Source of the DNA: JACQFK01 sp036383955 | Lineage (GTDB): Bacteria > Planctomycetota > MHYJ01 > JACPRB01 | Length of the DNA stretch: 64,000 nt | Direction of reading: 5' to 3' | NCBI GenBank assembly: GCA_036383955.1 | Contig: DASVNH010000117.1 | Span: 31,832-95,831, forward strand | Shown here: in pieces, positions 9,317-18,444 of the stretch | How positions within the stretch are numbered: position 1 is the stretch's first letter | Layout of the letters: every line of letters starts with the position of its first letter | The notes under the pieces: generated by a model | What the model was told of the DNA's origin: nothing | The model's input: the letters and a program-made list of their open reading frames with translations, nothing else | Databases searched by the model: none | Translations under genes and position numbers: made by a program

Positions 9317-9880
9317 TCAGCTCGCGACGGTCTCCTGGGGCACTTCCTGGGGAACGGGGGGCTGGGGAGCCCGCGCCAGGCGCGTCCGGAGCAGATAGTC
9401 CGCCACCGGCAGCACCACGTTCAGGTTGCGCATCGGCTCGAGGTGGTGGAGGCGGTGATGGCGGTCCACCCACTTGAAGAGCCGCGTGCCCTGGAACCAG
9501 CGGGGCCCGGGAACGTGCATGCACCAGTGGAAGTACTCGTAGGCGATGTAGTAGGACGTCATCACGCCCATGAAGACCGCCGTGGCCGCCCAGCTGCCCG
9601 TGATCCACCAGGCGAGCAGCCCGGTCGGGGCGTTGATCAGCAGGAGCACCGGACCGTTCCACCAGGCCATCGTGACCAGATGGGGATCGACCTCAGGCTG
9701 GATGTGGTAGTCCTTCGCGGAGCCGAACGTGCCGTGGTGGGTGATCGCGTGGCTCCGGTACGGATACGTGAACGGCCCCACCGGTCGGTGCATCACGAAG
9801 CGGTGAAGGGCCCATTCGAAGAGGCTGGAGTAGACGACGGAGGCCACGAAGACCGCCAGCAGGGTGAGGGCAATGATCAT
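9317..9880 (-). CDS. Fatty-acid-hydroxylase / carotene-hydroxylase superfamily membrane protein
   Basis: Di-iron integral membrane hydroxylase superfamily. The conserved histidine clusters are all present: HRFVMH, HAITHH, HWCMH and HHRLHH. The spacing resembles bacterial beta-carotene hydroxylases and sterol-desaturase-like proteins, and 187 residues with about four hydrophobic stretches fits the family. The substrate cannot be assigned: no carotenoid or sterol genes lie nearby. It is the first gene of the minus-strand group ending at 6637 and diverges from the glycoside hydrolase gene at 10044 across 163 bases. Confidence 0.85.
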   Translation of the reverse strand: MIIALTLLAVFVASVVYSSLFEWALHRFVMHRPVGPFTYPYRSHAITHHGTFGSAKDYHIQPEVDPHLVTMAWWNGPVLLLINAPTGLLAWWITGSWAATAVFMGVMTSYYIAYEYFHWCMHVPGPRWFQGTRLFKWVDRHHRLHHLEPMRNLNVVLPVADYLLRTRLARAPQPPVPQEVPQETVAS

Positions 9881-10027
9881 CGATGCGGAAATCCAGACGC
9901 GGGCGCCGACATGCTGAAAAGGGGCGCCTTCTCGAGGCCTTCCCCAGGGGCGGTCACGCCGGCTGGTCCGCCACCATTGAGTGTGAGTATATCACCCCTA
10001 TCGGTTCCCGTCACCTTCCATCTTCAG

Positions 10028-10033
10028 TAGCAT
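10028..10033 (+). promoter_or_regulatory. Candidate leaderless -10 box TAGCAT for the glycoside hydrolase
   Basis: TANNNT hexamer ending 10 bases before the ATG at 10044, with no Shine-Dalgarno between. A start of transcription near the ATG would give an mRNA with almost no leader. Confidence 0.4.
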
Positions 10034-10043
10034 AGTAGCCAGC

Positions 10044-12674
10044 ATGAAGACTGCCGCCTTGGCCCTCCTCCTCCTGGCCGTCCCCCCCGTCGGCGACGAA
10101 ACCCTCTGGATCGAGGGCGAAAAGCCCGCCGCCAGCACCTTCGCCAAGCACGGCTGGTACGACGCCGTGAAGAAGGACGTCCTGTCGGGCGGCGACTGGC
10201 TCTCCCACTACGGCCAGGCCCCGGCCGAGGCGAGGTGGGACGTCGACGTCCGGCAAGGCGGCGACTACGTCCTCTGGGTCCGCTGCAACACCACGATGGT
10301 CACCCAGCACTACAAGGTCGACCAGGGGGAGTGGATCGCCTGCGACCTCGCGGCGGAGCCCCGCGAGGAGATGATGATCTCCCCGGCGCCGGACCACCGC
10401 TCGCTGGCCTGGAACAAGGTCGGGACCCTCAAGCTCGCCCCCGGCCCCCACGCGGTCGCGTTCCGGCTCTCGAGCAAGCTCGCCAACCACGGCGGCATCG
10501 ACTGCTTCGTCCTGACCAACGCCGGCTACGTCCCCTCCGGCGCGCGCAAGCCGGCCCCCCGCGCCGCCGCCGCCCCGGGCGACTGGTTCGAGGTCATCCC
10601 CGACGACGACGCGTTCTCGCCCCAGTCCATCATCGACCTGTCGGCCCTGCTGCCCAAGCCCGCCGGCAAGGCCGGCTTCGTGACGGCGAAAGGCGACCGC
10701 CTCCTGCAGGGCGGCCAGCCCGTCAAATTCTGGGGCTGCGGCGCGAACTTCGACCCCTCCAAGCCCCGCGAGTGGCACGCGCGCTGGGCGCGCTGGCTCG
10801 CGAAGCACGGCGTCAACATGATCCGGCAGCACACGGTGGCGGACGTCGTGGGCCCCCTTCGCGGCGGCGCCTTCGACCCGAAGCGCCTGGACACCTTCGA
10901 CGCGTGGTGCGCGGAGCTGAAGAAGAACGGCATCCACATGACCTGGTCGATGTTCTACCCCTACGGCGTGACGCGCGAGGACGGGTACGAGCTCTTCGAC
11001 GACCTGCCGCCGCTGCACGGCAACCCGAACGTCCGGAGCTCCTCGGGGCTCGCCACGATCGAGCCGAAGCTGCAGGACCTCGAGTTCGCCTACACGAAGG
11101 CGGTCCTCGAGCACAAGAACCCGTACACGGGCCTGCGCTACCTCGACGATCCGGCGCTGGCCGTGCTCGAGGTCCGCAACGAGGACTCGATCTTCTGGCA
11201 CTATCCGCTGAACGAGCTGATGAACGGCAAGCTCGCGCCGAAGCACGTGGCGCGGCTCCGCGCGCGCTGGGCCGCGTGGCTCAAGGCGCGCTACGGGACG
11301 GACGAGAAGCTCAAGGAAGCCTGGGGCGCGGCGGCGCGGAGCGGCGACTCCCTCGCGAATCCCGCGATGGGCGCCTACGAGGCCTGGGAGATGAACGCCG
11401 ACGGCCCCGCGCGCGACAAGCGCGAGGCGCGCCGCATGGGCGACTGGATCCGCTTCCTCGCGGAGGAGCAGCGGGCGGGCTACGAGCGCCGCGAGAAGGC
11501 CCTGCGCGCGATCGGCTTCAAGGCCGTGACGGTGACGACGGCCTGGCGCGCCGGCGGCCCCTCCGCCGACCCCGCCAACACCTGGTCGGACGCGGCCATG
11601 GACATGATCGACCGCCACAACTACCTCGGCGGCGGCGAGGGCGGCCACTCGGTGAAGGAGGGCAAGGTCCACGCGGAGACGCATCTCTCGACGCCCGGCG
11701 GAGGCCTGCTCGCGGTCGGCCTCTACGCGGTCGAGAACAAGCCCTTCTCGATCACCGAGTGGACCCAGCTCCCGCCCAACCCGTGGAAGGCGGAAGCCGC
11801 GCCGCTCCTCGCCTTCTACGGCATGGGCCTCCAAGGCTGGGACGCGAGCTACCACTTCCTCTCCTCCCGCAACCGCCTGGGCGCCGGCTGGCCCAACCTC
11901 TCGAGCTACGTCTCCGACACGCCGCACTACATGGGCCAGTTCCCGGCCCTCGCCTTCGCCCTCTACAAAGGCCACGTCAAGGAAGGCACGATCGCCGCCG
12001 CGCGGCGGCTGAAGATCGACGCCCTGTTCCAGGGCCTCGACCCCCTCCAGCAGGACTTCACGGGCGGCGGCTACGACGCCAAGGCCCTCAAGGGCAATCT
12101 CGCCACGCCCCAGGAGATCCTGGCGATGGGGAAGGTCACGACCTCCTTCGGCGGGGACGCGCCGTCGGAGAAAGCCGACTGGGCGACGTTCTGGGACAAG
12201 GAGAAGAAGATCGTCCGGAGCGTGACCGGCGAGCTCGCGTGGGACTACGGGCGCCGGATCGTGACCCTCGCCGCGCCCAAGACCCAGGCCGTCGTCGGCT
12301 TCGCGGGCGGGCAGTCGTTCGACCTCCCGGGCGTCAAGGTGGACGTCGAGACCTCCTTCGTCAGCTTGATCTTCACGCCGCTCGACGACCTGCCGCTCGC
12401 GGCGTCGAAGCACATCCTGATCACGGCGATGGCGCGCGACCGCCAGGCGGGCACGGAGTACAGCGAGGACGGGACGAAGCTGCTGAAGGCGGGCGGGCCG
12501 CCGCTCTCGATGGAGCCCGTGCGGGCGACGGTCGCGCTGAAAGGCGCGGCCCCGCTCGAGGTGAAGGCCGTCGATCTTTACGGCGTGCCGACGTCCGTCG
12601 CGGTGCCGGTGAAGGGCGGGGCGTTCACGATCGACGGCCGCTGGCAGGCCTACTACTACCAGGTGCGCCGCTAG
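10044..12674 (+). CDS. Secreted glycoside hydrolase, clan GH-A (GH5-like), with N-terminal beta-sandwich
   Basis: An 876-residue secreted carbohydrate-active enzyme. It has a signal peptide (about 1-17), an N-terminal carbohydrate-binding-like beta-sandwich (about 20-165), a TIM-barrel catalytic domain (about 210-650) and C-terminal beta domains. The clan A catalytic pair is visible: Glu380 in EVRNEDS is the probable acid/base, and Glu572 in SITEWTQ the probable nucleophile. GCGANFDPS and GVNMIRQHT mark early barrel strands. The substrate is unknown. The stop at 12672-12674 lies one base from the convergent protease stop, so no terminator separates them. Confidence 0.85.
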   Translation: MKTAALALLLLAVPPVGDETLWIEGEKPAASTFAKHGWYDAVKKDVLSGGDWLSHYGQAPAEARWDVDVRQGGDYVLWVRCNTTMVTQHYKVDQGEWIACDLAAEPREEMMISPAPDHRSLAWNKVGTLKLAPGPHAVAFRLSSKLANHGGIDCFVLTNAGYVPSGARKPAPRAAAAPGDWFEVIPDDDAFSPQSIIDLSALLPKPAGKAGFVTAKGDRLLQGGQPVKFWGCGANFDPSKPREWHARWARWLAKHGVNMIRQHTVADVVGPLRGGAFDPKRLDTFDAWCAELKKNGIHMTWSMFYPYGVTREDGYELFDDLPPLHGNPNVRSSSGLATIEPKLQDLEFAYTKAVLEHKNPYTGLRYLDDPALAVLEVRNEDSIFWHYPLNELMNGKLAPKHVARLRARWAAWLKARYGTDEKLKEAWGAAARSGDSLANPAMGAYEAWEMNADGPARDKREARRMGDWIRFLAEEQRAGYERREKALRAIGFKAVTVTTAWRAGGPSADPANTWSDAAMDMIDRHNYLGGGEGGHSVKEGKVHAETHLSTPGGGLLAVGLYAVENKPFSITEWTQLPPNPWKAEAAPLLAFYGMGLQGWDASYHFLSSRNRLGAGWPNLSSYVSDTPHYMGQFPALAFALYKGHVKEGTIAAARRLKIDALFQGLDPLQQDFTGGGYDAKALKGNLATPQEILAMGKVTTSFGGDAPSEKADWATFWDKEKKIVRSVTGELAWDYGRRIVTLAAPKTQAVVGFAGGQSFDLPGVKVDVETSFVSLIFTPLDDLPLAASKHILITAMARDRQAGTEYSEDGTKLLKAGGPPLSMEPVRATVALKGAAPLEVKAVDLYGVPTSVAVPVKGGAFTIDGRWQAYYYQVRR

Positions 12675-12675
12675 C

Positions 12676-14223
12676 CTACTTCTGGCTTTCCTTGATCAGG
12701 TCGAGGAGGGTCTGGGCCTCCTTGGCCTGGGGCGAGCGCGGGCTGGACTTCTGGATCTCCTTGAGGGCGTCCTTCGCCCGCTCGAAGTGGCCGGACCGCA
12801 GGTGATCGCGGGCGACCTTCAGCTGGGCGTCGAGAAAGAGCTTGGTGACCTGGTCGTCGGTGAAGGCGTCGGCGTCCGCCGCGGCGGAGCCGCCGGCGCT
12901 GAGGTTGAGCGCCGCGCCGCCCTCGCGCTGGACGCCCTCGAAGGTTTCCAGGAACTTCTGGAAGCGGGGCGTCATCGCGGCCTTGCCCGCGCGCTCGCCG
13001 GCCGCGGCCTCCTTGCGCAGCTTCTCCAGCCGCGGCCCGCGTTCCTGATCCTCCGCGAGGAACTCCCCGGTCTGCTCGGGCGTCATGCGCTTGCGGCTGT
13101 CCTGCAGGATGTTGTTCATGTCTTCCGGATGCTTGGCGCCCTCGCGCAGGGCCAGGTTGCTCCAGCGGGCGGCGTCCGGCCAGTCCTTCGCCTGGTGGGA
13201 GAGGGCCGCGAGAATCTCGAAGAGCAGGCTCGAACGGTCGGGATACTTCGAGAAGCCTTCGACGGCCACGGTCGCGCCGTCGGCGGGGCGGCCCATTTTC
13301 ATGAGGACGTCGGCCAGCGCCAGGTACACGAGCGGCCCGTCCTTCGGCCAGGCGCTGATCTGCAGGCCCCGCGTGAAATAGGCGGCGGCGATGTCGCTGT
13401 TGCCCCGCAGCGCGGCGTAGAAGCCCATCTTCTGGAGGAGGTTGTCATTGCCCGGATCCCACGAGATCGCGCGCTGATAGAAATAGAGCGCGTAGGTGAG
13501 CCCGCGGCTGTCCTTGGTCTCCTTGCCGATCCGCAGGCAGCGCTCGCCCATGTTGACCAGCTCGACGGCCGCGGCGGGGTCCGGCTCCCGCTGCCGCAGC
13601 GGGACGAAGGCCTGGGGCCGGAATTCCCAGGCCGGCACGGCGAGGCCCGTGTCCGACTCCATGTCCTTGAGCGTGACCACGCCGATGACCGACCCGTCCT
13701 CCAGGCAGAGCGGGCCGCCGGAATTGCCGGGATGGATCGCCGCGTCCATCTCGATGTAGGGGCGGCGGTAGACGATCCGCTCCGTCGACACGATCTTCCC
13801 CTCGGTCAGCACCTTCTCCGGGCCGCCGTGGGGAAAGCCGATCGCGTAGACCGTCCGCTCCGTGCTCGGCGCCCGGCCGCTGAACCGCACCGGCTTCAGC
13901 GTCGCCTGGTGCTCGGCGGGGTCGATCTTGATCAGCGCGAGATCGCGGTCCGGATGGACGCCCACCAGCAGCGCCTTCTTGAAGCGCGCCATGCACCAGA
14001 CGCCGTCCTTCACCACCTGCGCGTCGATCTCGAAGGGCAGGGGATTGGCCGCGACGTGCGCGTTCGTCAGGATGTAGCCCTTGGCGTCGACGATGAAGCC
14101 GGAGCCCACCGACATCTTGCTCCGCAGCGCGACGATCGAGGGGCCGACGCCCCGCAGGGCCTCCCCCTGCGCGGGCGTCTCCTGGGCGCCGAGCGCGAGG
14201 GCCAGCAGGATTGGAAGGACCAT
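12676..14223 (-). CDS. HtrA-like trypsin-family serine protease with TPR-like C-terminal region
   Basis: Exported serine protease of 515 residues with a short signal peptide (MVLPILLALALGAQ). The catalytic triad is visible: His56 in TNAHVA, Asp in HPDRDLALIKID (about residue 95) and Ser in HPGNSGGPL (about 167). Instead of a PDZ domain the second half is helical, with tetratricopeptide-like repeats, and ends in a ~60-residue module (FTDDQVTKLFLDAQ) homologous to that of the lipoprotein at 8218-9288. The open frame extends well upstream. The ATG at 14223 is chosen because it directly precedes the signal peptide and has a TACAGT box six bases upstream. Confidence 0.88.
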   Translation of the reverse strand: MVLPILLALALGAQETPAQGEALRGVGPSIVALRSKMSVGSGFIVDAKGYILTNAHVAANPLPFEIDAQVVKDGVWCMARFKKALLVGVHPDRDLALIKIDPAEHQATLKPVRFSGRAPSTERTVYAIGFPHGGPEKVLTEGKIVSTERIVYRRPYIEMDAAIHPGNSGGPLCLEDGSVIGVVTLKDMESDTGLAVPAWEFRPQAFVPLRQREPDPAAAVELVNMGERCLRIGKETKDSRGLTYALYFYQRAISWDPGNDNLLQKMGFYAALRGNSDIAAAYFTRGLQISAWPKDGPLVYLALADVLMKMGRPADGATVAVEGFSKYPDRSSLLFEILAALSHQAKDWPDAARWSNLALREGAKHPEDMNNILQDSRKRMTPEQTGEFLAEDQERGPRLEKLRKEAAAGERAGKAAMTPRFQKFLETFEGVQREGGAALNLSAGGSAAADADAFTDDQVTKLFLDAQLKVARDHLRSGHFERAKDALKEIQKSSPRSPQAKEAQTLLDLIKESQK

Positions 14224-14229
14224 TAACGA

Positions 14230-14235
14230 ACTGTA
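14230..14235 (-). promoter_or_regulatory. Candidate leaderless -10 box TACAGT for the HtrA-like protease
   Basis: TANNNT hexamer on the minus strand, six bases upstream of the ATG at 14223. No Shine-Dalgarno is present in the gap. Confidence 0.4.
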
Positions 14236-14316
14236 CACCGCGGCGGGAGGCCCCCATCGGGCAAATCCCGACGGGGGAGCGATTTTCTCGGAGGCCAAAA
14301 ACCCGATCCGCGCCGC

Positions 14317-14322
14317 TAGAAT
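14317..14322 (+). promoter_or_regulatory. Candidate leaderless -10 box TAGAAT for the alcohol dehydrogenase
   Basis: TANNNT hexamer nine bases before the ATG at 14332, with no Shine-Dalgarno in the gap. Confidence 0.45.
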
Positions 14323-14331
14323 ACCGGGCGC

Positions 14332-15405
14332 ATGCGCGCGCGAGCGGTGGTCACCGACGGAGCCGGCGGCTACGGCGTCAAGGACGTCGAGGTCGGCGAC
14401 CCTCAGGCCGGCGAGGTCCTTGTCGACATCAAAGCCAGCGGCGTCTGCCACACCGACCACAAGTTCATGTTCCGCGGCTTCTCCCAGATCCTCGGCCATG
14501 AGGGCGCGGGCGTCGTGCGCGCCGTCGGGCCCGGGGTGTCGAGCGTCGCCCCCGGCGATCCCGTCCTCCTCAACTGGGCCATCCCCTGCCGCGCCTGCTT
14601 CCAGTGCCGCCGCGGCGCCGAGAACATCTGCGAGGCCTCGCCCCGCGTGCCGGACGGGAGGTTTTTGGTGGACGGACGTCCCACGCCGACCGCGTTCGGC
14701 CTCGGCACGATGTCCACGCTCACCGTCGTGCCGGAGGCGGCCGTGGTGAAGATGGACGTCGACGTCCCCTTTCCCTCCGCCGCGATCCTCGGCTGCGGGG
14801 TGATGACGGGAGTGGGCTCGGTGCACAACGTCGCGAAGGTCGCGACGGGGGAGTCGGTCGTCGTGATCGGCGCGGGCGGCGTGGGCCTGTCGGTGATCCA
14901 GGGCGCGCGGATCGCGCGGGCGGGGCAGATCATCGCGGTCGACGTGAATCCGGCGCGTCTCGAGATGGCGCGGAGCTTCGGCGCGACGTCCGGCGTGGTC
15001 GCCGAGCGGGAGGACGTCGGGCTCCTCCGCGCCGCGGCGCGGGTGAAGGCGATGACGGGCGGCCGCGGGGCGGACTACGCGTTCGAGTGCACGTCGGTGC
15101 CGGCGCTCTGCGCGGCCCCGCTCTCGTTCGTGCGCAACGGCGGCACGGCGATCCAGGTGAGCGGCACCGAGCAGCCCGTGACCGTCGACATGGAGCTCTT
15201 CGAGTGGGACAAGGTCTACCTCAACCCGCTCTACGGCAAGTGCCGGCCGCGCGAGGACATGCCGAAGCTCCTGCGCTGGTACAAGGAAGGCGTCCTCAAG
15301 CTCGACGAGATGGTCACGCGGACCTACCCCATCGACCGCGTGAAGGAGGCCGTCGACGACATGCTCGCCGGCCGCAACGCCAAGGGCGTCCTGGTGATGG
15401 GCTGA
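14332..15405 (+). CDS. Zinc-dependent alcohol dehydrogenase (class III / mycothiol-type subgroup)
   Basis: A 357-residue cytoplasmic medium-chain dehydrogenase. Catalytic zinc ligands Cys39 (GVCHTD) and His56-Glu57 (GHEGAG) are present, as are all four structural-zinc cysteines (86, 89, 92, 100). The NAD-binding glycine motif lies in VVIGAGGVGLSV. Overall pattern resembles formaldehyde/glutathione- or mycothiol-dependent enzymes and aryl-alcohol dehydrogenases; the substrate is not determinable. The gene stands alone, has a leaderless-type promoter box, and is followed five bases after its stop by a heptamer repeat arm. Confidence 0.88.
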   Translation: MRARAVVTDGAGGYGVKDVEVGDPQAGEVLVDIKASGVCHTDHKFMFRGFSQILGHEGAGVVRAVGPGVSSVAPGDPVLLNWAIPCRACFQCRRGAENICEASPRVPDGRFLVDGRPTPTAFGLGTMSTLTVVPEAAVVKMDVDVPFPSAAILGCGVMTGVGSVHNVAKVATGESVVVIGAGGVGLSVIQGARIARAGQIIAVDVNPARLEMARSFGATSGVVAEREDVGLLRAAARVKAMTGGRGADYAFECTSVPALCAAPLSFVRNGGTAIQVSGTEQPVTVDMELFEWDKVYLNPLYGKCRPREDMPKLLRWYKEGVLKLDEMVTRTYPIDRVKEAVDDMLAGRNAKGVLVMG

Positions 15406-15410
15406 AGCCG

Positions 15411-15588
15411 GAATCCAGAATCCGGAATCCAGAATCCCGAAGTCCTTTCGATTACGTCGGGCTGTTCCAGTGAATCTCGGACTTTCCAGAAGCTCTTCCT
15501 GGAGGAACGCCGCTGTTCGGGACGGGAATTTCTAGCGACCTGATCGGGAGATGGAGGTCGGGATTCTGGATTCTGGATTCTGGATTCG
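15411..15588. repeat. Heptamer GAATCC(N) and GGATTC(T/G) inverted arrays between convergent genes
   Basis: Four phased GAATCCN heptamers (15411-15438) start five bases after the dehydrogenase stop. Four GGATTC-type heptamers (15561-15588) end three bases before the symporter stop on the other strand. The arrays are reverse complements and bracket 122 bases of non-repetitive DNA, so each convergent gene has its own arm at its stop codon. Confidence 0.88.
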
Positions 15589-15591
15589 GGC

Positions 15592-17127
15592 TCAGTCGGC
15601 GCCGATGCCCGCGTAAGTCCGGAGCTTCTCGTCGTCGAACTTCGCCTCGGCGGCGGGGTCCGGCCTGAGGTAGGAGAAGACGACGCCCGCGAGGAAGGCG
15701 GCGGGCATCGAGACGAGGGCGGGATTCTTCAGGGGGAAGATCGGGGTCTTCTTGAAGACGGCGCCCCAGACGTCCGGCCCCAGAATGATGAGGCCGACCG
15801 CCAGGATCAGGCCGGTGGCGGTGGCGGCGACGGCGCCGGAGGTCGACAGCTTCCTCCACACCACGGACAGCAGCAGGGCGGGGAAGTTCGCGCTGGCCGC
15901 GACGGCGAACGCGAGGCCGACCAGGTAGGCGACGTTCTGGTTCTCGAACACGATGCCGAGCAGCACCGCGAGCCCGCCCAGGATGATGGTGCCGACGCGC
16001 GCCACCAGGACCTGCTCGCGCTCCGTCGCCACGCCCTTCTTGATGACGCCGACGTAGAGGTCGTGCGAGAGGGCCGAGGCGCCGGCGAGGGCGAGGCCGG
16101 CGACGACCGCCAGGATGGTGGCGAAGGCGACGGCCGACAGGAACCCGAAGAAGGCGTTGCCTCCGAGATGGAGGGCGAGCAGGGGAGCGGCCATGTTCGT
16201 CCCGCCGCCCTTGGCGATGGCGTCCTTGCCGACCAGGACGGCGGCGCCGAAGCCGATCAGGAACGTGAGGATGTAGAAGTACCCGATCCAGCCGGTGGCG
16301 TAGAAGACCGACTTGCGCGCCTGCTTGGCGTCGGGCACCGTGTAGAAGCGCATGAGGATGTGCGGCAGCCCGGCGGTGCCGAACATGAGGGCGATGCCCA
16401 GCGACAGGCGGTCGAGCGGCTTTCCGACCAGCGGCTTCAGGAAGTCGGCCCCGTTCTTCTCCGCCGCCGCCGCGAACAGAGCGCCGGGGCTGAAGTTGAA
16501 CTTGGCCATGATCAGGACCACCAGGACGGTCGCCCCGCCGATGAGCAGGACGGCCTTGATGATCTGCACCCAGGTCGTCGCCTTCATCCCCCCGAAGAGG
16601 ACGTAGACCATCATCAGGGTGCCGACGCCGACGACCGCGTGCCAGTACTTGAAGACGGGCTGGCCCGCCGTGTCGCGGAACAGCAGCTCGACCAGCTTGC
16701 CGGCGCCGACCATCTGGGCCGTCAGGTAGATGATCACGGTGAGGATCGCGCCGCTCGCGGCGGCCGTGCGGATGGGCCTCGGGCTGAGGCGGTAGGCCAC
16801 GACGTCCGCGAACGTGAACTTGCCGAGGTTGCGGAGGGGCTCGGCGATGAGGAACAGCGTGATGGGCCAGCCGACCAGGAAGCCCACCGAGTAGATCAGG
16901 CCTTCGTAGCCCGACAGCGCCACCATGCCCGCGATGCCGAGGAACGAGGCGGCGCTCATGTAGTCGCCGGCGAGGGCCAGGCCGTTCTGGAAGCCCGTGA
17001 CGCTGCGTCCGGCGGCGTAGAACTCCTTCGCCGTCTTCGTCTTCTTCGCCGCGATGTAGGTCAGGAACAGCGTGAACCCGACGAAGGTCACGAAGAAGAG
17101 GATCGCGACCCAGTTAATGCCCCCCAC
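15592..17127 (-). CDS. actP: Sodium/solute symporter, ActP (acetate permease) type
   Basis: SSS-family cation symporter, 511 residues with about 13 membrane segments. AAGRSVTGFQNGLALAGDYM near the N-terminus, with the downstream SAASFLG, is the family signature, and the overall pattern is of the acetate/glycolate ActP branch. The DUF485 gene upstream overlaps it by 14 bases, the same arrangement as YjcH-ActP in enterobacteria, which supports monocarboxylate uptake. The stop is four bases from a heptamer repeat arm that forms a quasi-palindrome with the arm behind the convergent dehydrogenase gene. Confidence 0.88.
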   Translation of the reverse strand: MGGINWVAILFFVTFVGFTLFLTYIAAKKTKTAKEFYAAGRSVTGFQNGLALAGDYMSAASFLGIAGMVALSGYEGLIYSVGFLVGWPITLFLIAEPLRNLGKFTFADVVAYRLSPRPIRTAAASGAILTVIIYLTAQMVGAGKLVELLFRDTAGQPVFKYWHAVVGVGTLMMVYVLFGGMKATTWVQIIKAVLLIGGATVLVVLIMAKFNFSPGALFAAAAEKNGADFLKPLVGKPLDRLSLGIALMFGTAGLPHILMRFYTVPDAKQARKSVFYATGWIGYFYILTFLIGFGAAVLVGKDAIAKGGGTNMAAPLLALHLGGNAFFGFLSAVAFATILAVVAGLALAGASALSHDLYVGVIKKGVATEREQVLVARVGTIILGGLAVLLGIVFENQNVAYLVGLAFAVAASANFPALLLSVVWRKLSTSGAVAATATGLILAVGLIILGPDVWGAVFKKTPIFPLKNPALVSMPAAFLAGVVFSYLRPDPAAEAKFDDEKLRTYAGIGAD

Positions 17128-17422
17128 GGCCCGCCTTCTCCTTCAGCCTCGCGACCATGTCGTCGTACTTGGAGTTCGCCCAGCGCACGTAGATCCCCGT
17201 CAGCGCCCAGGACCCGACGATCGTCCCGACCCCCAGGAGCGCCCCCACCGTCATGCCGCCGCCCACCGTCACGGCGAAGAGGTCTCGCTTGTAGGCGAGA
17301 AGGAAGATGAAACCGAAGTAGATGAGGAGCGTGGCCGCGGTCAGCGCGAGGGAGATCGAATCCTTCGTCCGCGCGACCGCGCGAAACTCCGGGTCGTTCA
17401 GCAGATCGAGATGATCGCCCAT
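17114..17422 (-). CDS. yjcH: DUF485 membrane protein (YjcH-like partner of ActP)
   Basis: A 102-residue protein with two hydrophobic segments and the family start LLNDPEFRAVARTKDSIS. DUF485 proteins are small inner-membrane partners of ActP-type symporters; their precise function is not established. The open frame continues upstream to 17605, but the homologous region starts at the ATG at 17422, which also has a TAGAAT box 11 bases upstream. It overlaps the symporter gene by 14 bases and diverges from the gene at 17481. Confidence 0.87.
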   Translation of the reverse strand: MGDHLDLLNDPEFRAVARTKDSISLALTAATLLIYFGFIFLLAYKRDLFAVTVGGGMTVGALLGVGTIVGSWALTGIYVRWANSKYDDMVARLKEKAGRGGH

Positions 17423-17433
17423 GAGGTCGGCGC

Positions 17434-17439
17434 ATTCTA
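17434..17439 (-). promoter_or_regulatory. Candidate leaderless -10 box TAGAAT for the DUF485-symporter operon
   Basis: TANNNT hexamer on the minus strand, 11 bases before the ATG at 17422. It lies back-to-back with the TATACT box of the divergent gene, so the 58-base gap holds two opposed promoters. Confidence 0.4.
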
Positions 17440-17464
17440 CCCGCTGGGAGCGGGAACGCCAGAA

Positions 17465-17470
17465 TATACT
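17465..17470 (+). promoter_or_regulatory. Candidate leaderless -10 box TATACT for the beta-propeller gene
   Basis: TANNNT hexamer ten bases upstream of the ATG at 17481. No Shine-Dalgarno lies in the gap. Confidence 0.45.
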
Positions 17471-17480
17471 AGGCTCGTCG

Positions 17481-18383
17481 ATGGCCACCGCCACCCGCTT
17501 CCCCCAGGAAGGCCGCCACGTCCGGCTGTCCCCCGACGCCTCCAAGGCCGCCTGGACGTCCGACGCGGGCCTCCACATCGCCGGCCGCCTCGCCCTCCCG
17601 GACACGCTCGTCGAGGATCTCGCCTGGGCGCCCGACGCGAGCGGGGTCGCGGTCGTCCTGGCGGACCGGGTCCCCGGGGGACAGCGGCGGATCCGCTGGG
17701 TCCCGGAATACGTCGGCGATGAGTCCTACTCGAGCTCCGGCGCCTCCTTCGCCTGGGAGGGCATCCGCCTGATCGTCGCCGATCCCTGGACCGGCGAGCT
17801 CCGCCGCCATTGCACCGAGACGGGCCGGCAGGACCGCGTCTGCGCGCTCCGCGATCACGGCGACCCCCTCCGGGCGCCCGCCCTGGCCGTCGCGCCCGAC
17901 GGCCGTCGCCTCGCCTTCAGCGCGACGCTCGAAGATCGCGCGGAGATCCGGATCGTCGACCTCCCCTCGGGCGAGCCGCGCCTGCTCACCGAGCTGCCCA
18001 AGGCGTCGATCCGCGCCGTCCCGTTCTGGACGCCCGACTCCCGCTCCCTCGGCGTCCTGATGGTCGACCTCGAGTCGGGGGCCAGCGGCCTGGTCCTCGT
18101 GAAGGACCTCGAAGGGGAAGGGGAGATCCTTCACGCGTCGGAGCTCCTCCTGCCGCCGAGCCGGCCCGCGTTCTCGCCGTCGGGGAAGCGCTTGGCTTTC
18201 CTGGACGTCGAGCGCCCCCACCACGAATTCACGAAGGCGGGTCACCCGCGGCTGGCGATCCTCGAGGGGGGCGTCCGGCGCGCGATCACGGCGCCGGGGG
18301 AGGTCGACGGCGACCTCCGCTGGCTCGCCGAGGACCGCCTGGTCGTGGACGGGGGCCCGGCCGCCTGGACGGTCTCCGCCTGA
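17481..18383 (+). CDS. TolB/PD40-type beta-propeller protein, cytoplasmic
   Basis: A 300-residue protein with repeated WD40-like (PD40) strands, for example LAVAPDGRRLAFSATL, VPFWTPDSRSLGVLM and PAFSPSGKRLAFLD. Each carries the SPDGxxLAF pattern of TolB-type blades. There is no signal peptide, so it is likely cytoplasmic; it probably binds a protein or other ligand, and no catalytic motif is seen. The ATG at 17481 is preferred over the longer frame from 17421 because of the promoter box just upstream. The ECF sigma factor gene follows after 61 bases. Confidence 0.72.
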   Translation: MATATRFPQEGRHVRLSPDASKAAWTSDAGLHIAGRLALPDTLVEDLAWAPDASGVAVVLADRVPGGQRRIRWVPEYVGDESYSSSGASFAWEGIRLIVADPWTGELRRHCTETGRQDRVCALRDHGDPLRAPALAVAPDGRRLAFSATLEDRAEIRIVDLPSGEPRLLTELPKASIRAVPFWTPDSRSLGVLMVDLESGASGLVLVKDLEGEGEILHASELLLPPSRPAFSPSGKRLAFLDVERPHHEFTKAGHPRLAILEGGVRRAITAPGEVDGDLRWLAEDRLVVDGGPAAWTVSA

Positions 18384-18430
18384 ACCGATTTTTTACAATT
18401 GCGCGTGATGGGGCCCCGTCCGGGGCAACA

Positions 18431-18436
18431 TAGCCT
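18431..18436 (+). promoter_or_regulatory. Candidate leaderless -10 box TAGCCT for the first ECF sigma gene
   Basis: TANNNT hexamer eight bases before the ATG at 18445. An alternative ECF-like pair, GAACC at 18382-18386 and CGTGAT at 18404-18409 with a 17-base spacer, would suggest autoregulation. The two are not mutually exclusive. Confidence 0.35.
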
Positions 18437-18444
18437 CAGACGGT

